DNA of 22,336 bases from an uncultured Corynebacterium sp. GTDB lineage: Bacteria > Actinomycetota > Actinomycetes > Mycobacteriales > Mycobacteriaceae. The stretch's first letter is position 1. The number at the start of each line of letters is the position of its first letter. A program made the translations under genes and the position numbers. The notes beneath the pieces are model-generated. The model did no database searches, was not told the DNA's origin, and worked only from the letters and a program-made list of their open reading frames with translations. This document shows, piece by piece, positions 7,020 through 13,435 of the stretch. The stretch lies in assembly GCF_946222835.1 (NCBI RefSeq), contig NZ_CAMIHD010000026.1, positions 1 through 22,336 of the forward strand, in the 5' to 3' direction.

Positions 7020-7627
7020 TAAATCTCCTGGGCCGGCGAGGAGTAGAAGATATCGGTGACCTGGTTGTCTTCGAAAAGCAGGGAGGTAACCGAGGCCAGG
7101 TCGCATTCGCGGTTCCACGGCGCGTGCGGCAGGCGCTGGCCCAGCACGGTGCGCTGCACCATCACGATGGGCAGCTGGTGGCTGACCAAGATCGCCTCGT
7201 GGCCGGCCGCGGCGGTGCGGGCGCGCTCGATGGAGCCCAGCATGCGCTCGGCAATCTGCTCATAGGGCTCGCCCCACGAGGGCTCTAGCGGGTTGACCAG
7301 CAGCGGCCAACGACGCGGGTTCCACAGCGCGGAGCGCAGGCCCTTAGTGCGCAGGCCCTCGAAGCGGTTGCCGGACTCAATGAGCGTCTTATCGACGTCC
7401 ACGTCCAGCCCCGTTGCCTCCGCAATCGGCCGCGCGGTCTCCTGGGCGCGCTGCAGTGGCGAGGCCGCCAAGTAGGTCACATCATGGTCGCGGAAAGTCT
7501 CCGCGGTCCGCGCCGCCATGGAATGCCCGCGGGAGGATAGGTGGTAGCCCGGGATGCGCCCGTAGAGAATCTTCTCTGGGTTGTGGACCTCGCCGTGGCG
7601 CACGAGGTGAACGATGGTGCGTGTCAT
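7019..7627 (-). CDS. Histidine phosphatase family protein (phosphoglycerate mutase-like)
   Basis: A 202-residue cytoplasmic protein of the histidine phosphatase superfamily. The N-terminal RHG motif (residues 10-12, LVRHGEVHNP) holds the phospho-acceptor histidine; the second catalytic histidine is in AILVSHQLPI, and an acid residue is likely in LIESGNRFEG. Members in this position are commonly labelled phosphoglycerate mutase, but the central glycolytic enzyme is longer, so this is more likely a phosphatase of unknown substrate. It sits between hemL and the thioredoxin gene: ATG eight bases after the hemL stop with AAGGAGA overlapping that stop. This placement is conserved in Corynebacterium as I recall it (after hemL), but a heme role is unproven. 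Confidence 0.85.
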   Translation of the reverse strand: MTRTIVHLVRHGEVHNPEKILYGRIPGYHLSSRGHSMAARTAETFRDHDVTYLAASPLQRAQETARPIAEATGLDVDVDKTLIESGNRFEGLRTKGLRSALWNPRRWPLLVNPLEPSWGEPYEQIAERMLGSIERARTAAAGHEAILVSHQLPIVMVQRTVLGQRLPHAPWNRECDLASVTSLLFEDNQVTDIFYSSPAQEI

Positions 7628-7635
7628 GTCTCTCC

Positions 7636-8937
7636 TTAGTTTGCGGGACGCGCGGCGGCCGCGGCCTGGGCGGCGGGCTTGAGGGCGGCTTCGATGAGCT
7701 CGAAGTCGGCGTCGTTAAGTGCATCCGAGACAAACCAGGTCTCGAATGGGCTCGGCGCGACGTAGATGCCGTTATCCAGCAGGGCGTGGAAGAACGGGGT
7801 GAAGCGGAAGGTCTCGGCCGCCTGCATATCGGCGAAGTTGCGGCCCTCGCCCTCAGCAAAGCGGATGGAGAACATCGAGGATGCGCGCTGGATGTGGTGC
7901 GCTACGCCCTCGGCCGACAGCGCATCAGAAATCATGCCGGTAAGACGGTCCGCATTGGCCTGCAGGCGCTCATAGAGCGATTCATCGGCCAGCTCCAAAG
8001 ACTTCAGGCCCGAAGCCATCGCCACCGGGTTACCGGACAGCGTGCCCGCCTGGTAGACCGGACCTTCCGGCGCGAGGTAGTCCATAACCTCGGCGCGGCC
8101 ACCGAAGGCAGCGGCCGGCAAGCCGCCGGAGACGACCTTGCCAAAGGTCACCAGGTCCGCTGCCACGCCGTCGACGCCGTACCAACCCTTATAAGAGGTG
8201 CGGAAGCCAGTCATGACTTCGTCGAGGATGAGGAGGGCGCCGTCTTTATGGGCGACGTCGGCAAGCGCGGCATTGAAGCCCTCATCTGGTGCCACGGTGC
8301 CCATGTTTCCGGCCGAGGCTTCCGCGATAATGCAGGCAATCTCTCCCGGGTGCTGCGCGAAGGCCTCACGCACGGCCTCGATATCGTTATAAGGAACGAC
8401 GATGGTATCGGCCGCCGTCGCGCCCGTCACGCCCGGGGAATCCGGCAGCGCAAAGGTCGCCACACCGGAACCGGCCGAGGCCAGCAGGGCGTCCACGTGG
8501 CCGTGGTAGCAGCCTTCAAACTTCAATACCTTGCTGCGGCCGGTATAGCCGCGGGCCAGGCGCACCGCAGACATAGTGGCCTCGGTGCCGGAGTTGACCA
8601 TGCGCACCTTATCGGCCGCGGTGCGCGAAACGATGGCCTCCGCAAGCAGGGCCTCGCCTTCCGTGGGCGAGCCGAAGCTCAAACCGCCCGCAGCGGCCTG
8701 CTGCACGGCCTCCACAATCTCCGGGTGCGCGTTGCCGTGAATCATCGGACCATAGGAACTGACCAAGTCGACGTACTCATTGCCGTCGACGTCCCACAGG
8801 AGCGAGCCCGCACCCCGCTCAATCACGCGGGCCTGGCCGCCCACGGAGCCAAATGCGCGCACCGGCGAGTTCACCCCGCCCGGAATCACCTTGGAGGAAC
8901 GCTCAAACCACTGTTGCGACTGGGAAGTATTAGGCAT
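7636..8937 (-). CDS. hemL: Glutamate-1-semialdehyde 2,1-aminomutase
   Basis: A 433-residue PLP enzyme of the class III aminotransferase fold that converts glutamate-1-semialdehyde to 5-aminolevulinate, the second step of the C5 heme pathway. The PLP lysine is K267 in VTFGKVVSGGLPAAAFGG; ILDEVMTGFR (D239) holds the pyridine-nitrogen aspartate; NSGTEATMSAVRLAR binds the phosphate; and the N-terminus VIPGGVNSPVRAF is characteristic of HemL. The frame extends to 8991, but a TAGAAT -10 element (8950-8945) ends seven bases before the ATG at 8937, so this start and a leaderless mRNA are favoured; an ATG at 8946 would overlap the -10. The segment usually written AEPVAGNMG reads AEASAGNMG, probably a lineage variation. 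It is the first gene of the run leading into cytochrome c maturation. Confidence 0.95.
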   Translation of the reverse strand: MPNTSQSQQWFERSSKVIPGGVNSPVRAFGSVGGQARVIERGAGSLLWDVDGNEYVDLVSSYGPMIHGNAHPEIVEAVQQAAAGGLSFGSPTEGEALLAEAIVSRTAADKVRMVNSGTEATMSAVRLARGYTGRSKVLKFEGCYHGHVDALLASAGSGVATFALPDSPGVTGATAADTIVVPYNDIEAVREAFAQHPGEIACIIAEASAGNMGTVAPDEGFNAALADVAHKDGALLILDEVMTGFRTSYKGWYGVDGVAADLVTFGKVVSGGLPAAAFGGRAEVMDYLAPEGPVYQAGTLSGNPVAMASGLKSLELADESLYERLQANADRLTGMISDALSAEGVAHHIQRASSMFSIRFAEGEGRNFADMQAAETFRFTPFFHALLDNGIYVAPSPFETWFVSDALNDADFELIEAALKPAAQAAAAARPAN

Positions 8938-8944
8938 GTCTGAC

Positions 8945-8980
8945 ATTCTAGCGATTCGCGCGCTATACAAAAGTTGGACT
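8945..8980 (-). promoter_or_regulatory. hemL promoter with AGTCCAACTTTTG motif
   Basis: On the minus strand TAGAAT (8950-8945) is a good -10 hexamer, seven bases before the hemL ATG. Exactly 17 bases upstream lies the end of AGTCCAACTTTTG (8980-8968), which occupies the -35 position with CTTTTG. The same 13 bases occur in the resB-ccsB hairpin and 11 of them at hemE. The promoter call is good; any regulatory meaning of the motif is inference. Confidence 0.6.
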
Positions 8981-9044
8981 GCGCGATTCACAGTCAGCCG
9001 CTAAACTTCGGGGCGTTGCACTTTTCAATTCGGGGGGATTTTCA

Positions 9045-9566
9045 ATGCAGCGCACTGTCATTTTCGCCATCCTGACCGCTATCTGCCTCGTCGGCTGCGC
9101 CCAGCCCGCGCCCGAACGGCCGCTGCCTACCTCGGTGGGTGCCGCCCCGCTTGCCGACGTCCCCTCCTGGCAGCCTCCTCCCCACCCGCTTGCTCCACGC
9201 GACCTGCCACAGGATGACACCACGCCGCCCGCGCCGTCGCCCGAGGAGCCTTCTCCCTCGAGCGCCGCGCCCGTGCCTGCGTCTAAAACTGCACCTAGCC
9301 CGCATCGGGGCCCTGCTCCCGCTCCCCAACAGCGCTTCGCGCCCGCGCCCGCACCCGCACCCCGCCCACAACCTGCGGCGCCACGCCCACCCGCGCGGGA
9401 TAAAAGTGGCCTGCCAAACCTCAATATTCCCCCGCACGAGATTCGCGGTCGCATCGAAGATGCTGTGCCAGAAATGCCGGCTGTGCCTGCACCTGCACCC
9501 GTCGTGCCTGCACCAGCTCCCCCGCCGCTTCCGCTACCGCCCGCGCCGCGGATGCCGAGCCTTTAG
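9045..9566 (+). CDS. Proline-rich putative lipoprotein
   Basis: A 173-residue secreted or membrane-anchored protein of unknown function. The N-terminus is a short lipoprotein signal, with hydrophobic FAILTAICLVGC and the lipobox cysteine at C18. Almost all the rest is proline and alanine rich, with runs of Pro-Ala dipeptides at about 100-112 and 147-166, typical of extended wall-spanning linkers. A short less repetitive segment (about 122-144, LPNLNIPPHEIRGRIEDAVPE) might be the only folded or binding part. The ATG at 9045 has GGGGGGA seven bases upstream. A TAAACT at 9002-9007 is a possible -10. It converges on the gdx gene with a four-base stop overlap. No catalytic domain is visible; it may be a spacer or anchor in the mycolate cell envelope. 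Confidence 0.7.
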   Translation: MQRTVIFAILTAICLVGCAQPAPERPLPTSVGAAPLADVPSWQPPPHPLAPRDLPQDDTTPPAPSPEEPSPSSAAPVPASKTAPSPHRGPAPAPQQRFAPAPAPAPRPQPAAPRPPARDKSGLPNLNIPPHEIRGRIEDAVPEMPAVPAPAPVVPAPAPPPLPLPPAPRMPSL

Positions 9567-9877
9567 CTCACCGCTTTCAGGCCCACAATGCCGCCGATAA
9601 TCATGGCGAGGAAGACCACCTTCCACACCGTGGCAGCCTCGTGGCCGGCAGCGAAGGAATAAATAACCGCCACCGAGGCGCCAACACCCGCCCACACCGC
9701 ATAGGCCGTGCCCACCGGGATGCTGCGCATCGCCCACGCCAGCCCTCCCATGGAAATCGCACAGGTCACAAGAAAAATGACGGAGGGCCACAGGCGGGTA
9801 AAGCCTGCGGACTTATCCAAAGCCGCCGCCCACACGGCCTCGAACGCACCGGAGAAAATCAAAATAAACCAAGCCAT
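9563..9877 (-). CDS. SMR-family guanidinium exporter (Gdx/SugE type)
   Basis: A 104-residue small multidrug resistance protein with four helices. The membrane-embedded glutamate is E13 in GAFEAVWA, which binds substrate and protons in all SMR proteins. The second and third helices (FTRLWPSVIFLVTCAIS, LAWAMRSIPVGTAYAVW) match the SugE/Gdx branch more closely than the drug-exporting EmrE branch. Gdx proteins work as dual-topology homodimers exchanging guanidinium for protons. The frame is open to 9973, but the ATG at 9877 has AGGAAG seven bases upstream, gives the normal family length, and leaves room for the guanidine-III riboswitch at 9889-9929. That riboswitch is strong independent support for guanidinium as the substrate. 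Its stop overlaps that of the convergent lipoprotein gene. Confidence 0.93.
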   Translation of the reverse strand: MAWFILIFSGAFEAVWAAALDKSAGFTRLWPSVIFLVTCAISMGGLAWAMRSIPVGTAYAVWAGVGASVAVIYSFAAGHEAATVWKVVFLAMIIGGIVGLKAVS

Positions 9878-9888
9878 AGCTGCTTCCT

Positions 9889-9929
9889 GGCCGTCTTGTC
9901 GCGTCGCCGGGTACGGCTCCCTCGTCCGG
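9889..9929 (-). ncRNA. Guanidine-III (ykkC-III) riboswitch aptamer
   Basis: Read on the minus strand, three blocks occur in order: CCGGACGAGG (9929-9920), CCGTACCCGG (9916-9907) and ACAAGACGGCC (9899-9889). These match, block for block, the guanidine-III aptamer as I remember it from actinobacterial examples, and the total span of 41 bases is the size of the minimal aptamer. CCGG/CCGG and GCCGT/ACGGC pairings give the stems of its pseudoknot. The element ends one base before AGGAAG, the ribosome site of the Gdx exporter, so ligand binding probably controls access to that site: guanidine on, exporter made. A -10-like CATCAT at 9967-9962 on the minus strand would start the transcript about 25 bases before the aptamer. 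Confidence 0.9.
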
Positions 9930-9961
9930 GGCTCGCGCAATCTTCGGCGAACCTGCACCCA

Positions 9962-9982
9962 ATGATGGCACACTGGGAAACC
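9962..9982. promoter_or_regulatory. Overlapping divergent promoters, gdx and oxidoreductase
   Basis: On the minus strand CATCAT (9967-9962) can serve as -10 for the riboswitch-gdx transcript. On the plus strand CACACT (9969-9974) ends eight bases before the oxidoreductase ATG at 9983, which has no ribosome-binding site and may be leaderless. Both hexamers are imperfect and no good -35 is seen, so this is a tentative call. Confidence 0.35.
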
Positions 9983-10831
9983 ATGAGGATTGCATTTCTT
10001 GGAACTGGCCGCATGGGAACCGAACTAGCCCGCCGCCTGCTCAACGAGCAGGACGGCATCGAAATGACCGTCTGGAACCGCACCGCCGAGCGCGCCCAGC
10101 CCCTGGTGGAGGAAGGTGCCGAGCTCGCCGCCACGCCCACCGCGGCCGTGGCGGACGCAGAAGTCGTCATCACCTCGCTCTTTGGCCCCGACGACGTCCG
10201 TGAAGTCGTCATCGAGCCGGAGCTCATCCCCGCGGGCGTAACCTGGATCGATACCACCACCGTCTCCCCTAACGATGCCCGCGAATTCGCCGCCGCCGTG
10301 GAGACTTATGTGCACGCCCCGGTCGTCGGCACGCTCGGCCCGGCGCGCGAGGGAAACCTCGGCGTCTATGTCGGCACTCCCGACGACGCCCGCCGCGAGC
10401 AAGCCATGTCCCTCGCCGAGTCCTGGGCGGGCGAAGACAAGCTCATCGGGGTGGAGACGGCGGCCACGGCGGCCATCGGAAAGCTGCTTGCTAATCTGGC
10501 ACTCGCCGTCACCGCCGAGGGCCTACTCGAAGCCCTGCAGCTCGGCGAGTCCGAAGGGTTGGATTCCGAGGTGGTGCTGCAAATGCTTGATATCACCGGT
10601 CTGTCCTTCATCGCCAATATGAAGGCTCCATTTATCACCGGCGAGCGCAATACCGACCCGGGCGATTTCACCGTCGACGCCCTTGCCAAGGACGCCAAAC
10701 TTATGGAGATGACCTCCACCAAGCCGCTACCCGCCCTTACCGCCGCCATCGGCCGCTTCGAAGAAATGCAGGCCATGGGACACGGCAATCAGGACTTCTC
10801 CTCCATCTTCGTATTCCGCAATAAGGGCTAG
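9983..10831 (+). CDS. NAD(P)-binding oxidoreductase, beta-hydroxyacid dehydrogenase family
   Basis: A 282-residue cytoplasmic enzyme of the 6-phosphogluconate/3-hydroxyisobutyrate dehydrogenase-like family. The N-terminal Rossmann fold has GTGRMG at residues 7-12, and WNRTAERAQPL at 31-41 is the second strand, where N32-R33 suggests NADPH. The all-helical C-terminal part contains AIGKLLANLAL with K167 and N171 at the positions of the catalytic lysine and its partner. The usual substrate motif DAPVSGG is altered to HAPVVGT (111-117), so the exact substrate cannot be given; such sequences shade into imine-reductase-like groups. The frame extends upstream through gdx, but MRIAFLGTG is the natural family start. 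It is divergent from gdx with a shared promoter region, which leaves open, but does not show, a link to guanidine metabolism. Confidence 0.85.
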   Translation: MRIAFLGTGRMGTELARRLLNEQDGIEMTVWNRTAERAQPLVEEGAELAATPTAAVADAEVVITSLFGPDDVREVVIEPELIPAGVTWIDTTTVSPNDAREFAAAVETYVHAPVVGTLGPAREGNLGVYVGTPDDARREQAMSLAESWAGEDKLIGVETAATAAIGKLLANLALAVTAEGLLEALQLGESEGLDSEVVLQMLDITGLSFIANMKAPFITGERNTDPGDFTVDALAKDAKLMEMTSTKPLPALTAAIGRFEEMQAMGHGNQDFSSIFVFRNKG

Positions 10832-10893
10832 TTATCCACAGCCCCGCCGGGCCTGCGGGTCGAAATTTACCCTTTGGGCCCTAGTAATCCACA
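10832..10893. other. Two DnaA-box-like 9-mers in the intergenic gap
   Basis: TTATCCACA at 10832-10840 is a perfect match to the DnaA-box consensus and starts one base after the preceding stop codon. TAATCCACA at 10885-10893 differs at one position, on the same strand 53 bases on. No AT-rich unwinding region, dnaA or dnaN gene is present, so this is not an origin. A chance match is possible. The remaining gap to the HNH gene holds no gene; TAGGCT at 10935-10940 may be its -10. Confidence 0.3.
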
Positions 10894-10947
10894 GGTTCGC
10901 GCACTCACCCTCGCACGGATTGCGTGCGGTGGCTTAGGCTGCGGGGC

Positions 10948-11985
10948 ATGACAGCTCTTCAGACTTATCTTGCGGCCCTGGCGCCTGGCATCGACATCGT
11001 TGCCGGGTGCGCCGGCCTGTCTGAAGATCAGCTGCGCGCCGCCGGTGCGCCCAATAAGACGGCCCGCACTTTGCTCACGCTTGCCGACGCCCTCTTTGCC
11101 CCCACCTCCTTCACCCGCCAGCAACACCAGGCGGTTACCGCCGCGCGCGACCGCGCCCACCCGCTACCCACGCTGGAGGTTATCGAGCGCTACGCATCCC
11201 GCGCTAAGACCAAGCGCGATGCCTGGCGCCTGCGCGTGGAGCTGTGCCGCACCGCCGCCGATACCGATGAGATGGAAAAGCTGGCGCGCAAGAAGCTGCG
11301 CGAGCTCAATCCCCCAGCCCCGCCGCGCCCCGGCGTGCGCATCCGCCGCCGCAAGGACGCGCCGTGGACCCTCGCGATTACCGGGCCTTCCTCACTCATC
11401 GCGGACTTGGAATCCAGCTTGGACGAGGACGCGCCTCTCGATTCCGTTGCGGAGCTCTTCTCCCCTTCCGGCGCCGCCCCAGCCACCCGTCCAACCATTA
11501 CAACCAATGCAATTATCACGCTCGACGAACTCGACCGCATCATCGATGGCGACGGCGAGGAAATCACCATCCAGCTCACCAACGGTGCCCGCCTCACCGG
11601 CGCGGAACTCGTTTCGCGCACGCTGGCAGAACGCGGGCTTATCACCCTCGTTCACCCCTTCGAGGGCGCGGTCAACCTCTACCGCACGGAGCGCATGGCC
11701 AGCGAGAAGCAACGGCTCATGGCTGCTGCCGAAAATCCGGTATGCCCGTGGGCCGAATGCAATTATCCGGCGGATAAATGCCAGGTGCACCACTTGCAGG
11801 CGTGGCGGCACGGCGGCGATACCAATATGGCAAACCTTACCACTTGCTGCCCGTACCACAACGGCGTCAACGACGATAACCCGAATGCCCCACCGGTGCG
11901 CGGGCGCCTCGTTCGGCGCCGAGGCCGCGTGGTCTGGCAGCCGCCCTGGGCTCACACCACGCCATCGCCGCCATCGCAGCAGTAG
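10948..11985 (+). CDS. DUF222-type protein with C-terminal HNH endonuclease domain
   Basis: A 345-residue protein of the actinobacterial 13E12/DUF222-HNH group. The helical N-terminal part (about 1-240) is the family-specific domain. The C-terminal HNH nuclease fold (about 262-310) has Zn cysteines C266, C271, C300 and probably C301, the HH pair H281-H282 (in CQVHHLQAW), N296 and H304 in CCPYHNG. These are the residues that bind metal and cut DNA, so the nuclease looks intact. Many near-identical copies often exist per genome, and the biological role is unsettled (selfish element, recombination or DNA uptake are suggested). The ATG at 10948 lies seven bases after a TAGGCT hexamer and has no ribosome site. 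The tail (about 316-345) is Arg- and Pro-rich. Confidence 0.88.
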   Translation: MTALQTYLAALAPGIDIVAGCAGLSEDQLRAAGAPNKTARTLLTLADALFAPTSFTRQQHQAVTAARDRAHPLPTLEVIERYASRAKTKRDAWRLRVELCRTAADTDEMEKLARKKLRELNPPAPPRPGVRIRRRKDAPWTLAITGPSSLIADLESSLDEDAPLDSVAELFSPSGAAPATRPTITTNAIITLDELDRIIDGDGEEITIQLTNGARLTGAELVSRTLAERGLITLVHPFEGAVNLYRTERMASEKQRLMAAAENPVCPWAECNYPADKCQVHHLQAWRHGGDTNMANLTTCCPYHNGVNDDNPNAPPVRGRLVRRRGRVVWQPPWAHTTPSPPSQQ

Positions 11986-11999
11986 CCCCGCAACCGCCA

Positions 12000-12021
12000 G
12001 GCAGCAGGATGCCCTGCTGCC
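12000..12021. terminator. Hairpin between convergent HNH and hemY genes
   Basis: GGCAGCAGG and CCTGCTGCC form a perfect 9-bp stem around the loop ATGC, 14 bases after the HNH stop and 34 bases beyond the hemY stop. It can fold on either strand and is well placed to end both convergent transcripts. Neither side has a U-run, so it would be a non-canonical terminator or a 3'-end stabiliser. Confidence 0.5.
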
Positions 12022-12055
12022 GCATTGGCATGCCCGCAGCTAGCGAGCACCGCAA

Positions 12056-13435
12056 TTAGCGAGCGATGCGGGCCGCAGCAGCGCGGGCGTCCGCGATAAC
12101 GTTTGGCACCCCAACCCCGCCGGCCCAAGCGCCGGTGGCATCGATGCCCGGCGTCGCCGCGAGGGCACCGCGAGCACCGGCCACGGTTTCCAGGTGGCCG
12201 GCATCAAAGCGCGGCAGGCCGCCGAACCAGCGCTGGGTAAAAATCTCGGCAACGCCCGCGGCGCGGCCGTCGAAGCCGGTGAGTCGCTGGAGGTCGTCGA
12301 GAGCGTAGTCGACGAGGTCATCTTCCTCGGCGCGGACGATGGCGTCATCGCCAAAACGGCCGAAGGAGGCGCGCACCAAAGCACCACCGCGCTCGGCCAA
12401 GTGCGGCCACTTGCGCGAGGACAGCGTGAATGCCTTGGCGTGAACGTCGTCTTGGTCGGTGGCGACGAGGATGCCAGAGTTCTGTGGCAATGCGTTGCCG
12501 GCCGGGTCCGTGTCAGACTCGAATTTCAGGCCCACAACTGCCGACGCCGCCAGCTTCACGCTCTTCAACCGCTCCGCCGCCCGCGGGGACACCTTGGGCA
12601 GCAGGCGCGCTGCGGTCGGGGCCGGGGTGGCCACCAGCACGCGATCAAAGGGGACGGTATCGCCGGGTGCACCGGCCAAGCGGAATTTCTCGCCCTCGCG
12701 AGTGATGCCCGAGATGAAGGTATCGAGGTAGATCTTGGCACGGGATTTATCGGCCAGCGCCTCATATAGTTCTGCGTAGCCGCCGCGGAAGGTCTGGAAG
12801 ACGGGGCCGTCGCTGCGGGGCGCGGCCGCACGGGCCTCCTCCAGTGCGCGGACCGCGGCCGAGAGGGTTACTGGGCCGCGCTCGGACAGCGCGTCGAGGG
12901 TCTCAGCCAGCGCCGGGATGGTCGCGCGCAAACCCAGGTCGTCGGCCGAGCAGGAGTACACGCCGCCGAGGAGGGCGGAGATGACGTGGTCAACGAGGTC
13001 GTCGCCAAACTGCTGGCGTACCAGGCGGCCCACGGACACGTCGCTGCCCGCCGTCCACTCGAAGGGCTCCTCGTTATCGATACGGCGCGCGGTCTCGGCC
13101 GAGACCAGGTGCGCGACCGGCTCCGAGTGCGAAGGAATACCCATCATTCCGCCACGCGGCAGGGGCTTTAGTTCGCCGGAATACACCAGCGAGTGCAGGC
13201 CGGAGGGCTCAACCAGGCTATCGCCGAGGCCGAGGGATTCAATGAACTCCACGGCATCGCGCCGGCGGGCGAGGAAGGCCTCGGCGCCCATGTCGGTCGG
13301 GCCGTCGTTAAACGGCACGGAGTACAGCTTGCCGCCGATGCGGCCAGCGGCCTCGAAAACCTCGACGTCGTGATCGCGCAACTCGTAGGCGGCCGTCAAG
13401 CCCGCCAGGCCGGCGCCGATAATCGCAATACGCAT
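12056..13435 (-). CDS. hemY: Coproporphyrinogen III oxidase (HemY/CgoX-type FAD enzyme)
   Basis: A 459-residue FAD-dependent oxidase. The dinucleotide motif GAGLAGLTAAYEL is at residues 7-19, followed by VEVFEAAGRIGGK, which binds the ribose. The C-terminal GAWAGGVGVPNVIADA (about 436-451) closes the FAD site. In Gram-positive bacteria this family mainly oxidises coproporphyrinogen III to coproporphyrin III in the coproporphyrin-dependent heme route (names CgoX, formerly HemY/HemG), not protoporphyrinogen IX as older annotations say. The ATG follows the hemE TAA with no gap (TAAATG), with GAGGAGG inside the end of hemE as ribosome site, so its translation is coupled to that of the enzyme making its substrate. 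It is the last gene of the hem run on this strand. Confidence 0.94.
   Translation of the reverse strand: MRIAIIGAGLAGLTAAYELRDHDVEVFEAAGRIGGKLYSVPFNDGPTDMGAEAFLARRRDAVEFIESLGLGDSLVEPSGLHSLVYSGELKPLPRGGMMGIPSHSEPVAHLVSAETARRIDNEEPFEWTAGSDVSVGRLVRQQFGDDLVDHVISALLGGVYSCSADDLGLRATIPALAETLDALSERGPVTLSAAVRALEEARAAAPRSDGPVFQTFRGGYAELYEALADKSRAKIYLDTFISGITREGEKFRLAGAPGDTVPFDRVLVATPAPTAARLLPKVSPRAAERLKSVKLAASAVVGLKFESDTDPAGNALPQNSGILVATDQDDVHAKAFTLSSRKWPHLAERGGALVRASFGRFGDDAIVRAEEDDLVDYALDDLQRLTGFDGRAAGVAEIFTQRWFGGLPRFDAGHLETVAGARGALAATPGIDATGAWAGGVGVPNVIADARAAAARIAR

Noticed and set aside
7414..8943. 509-codon plus-strand open frame opposite hemL
   Set aside because: The hemL reading frame carries the PLP lysine and all family motifs; the antisense translation is Gly/Arg/His-rich and resembles no family.
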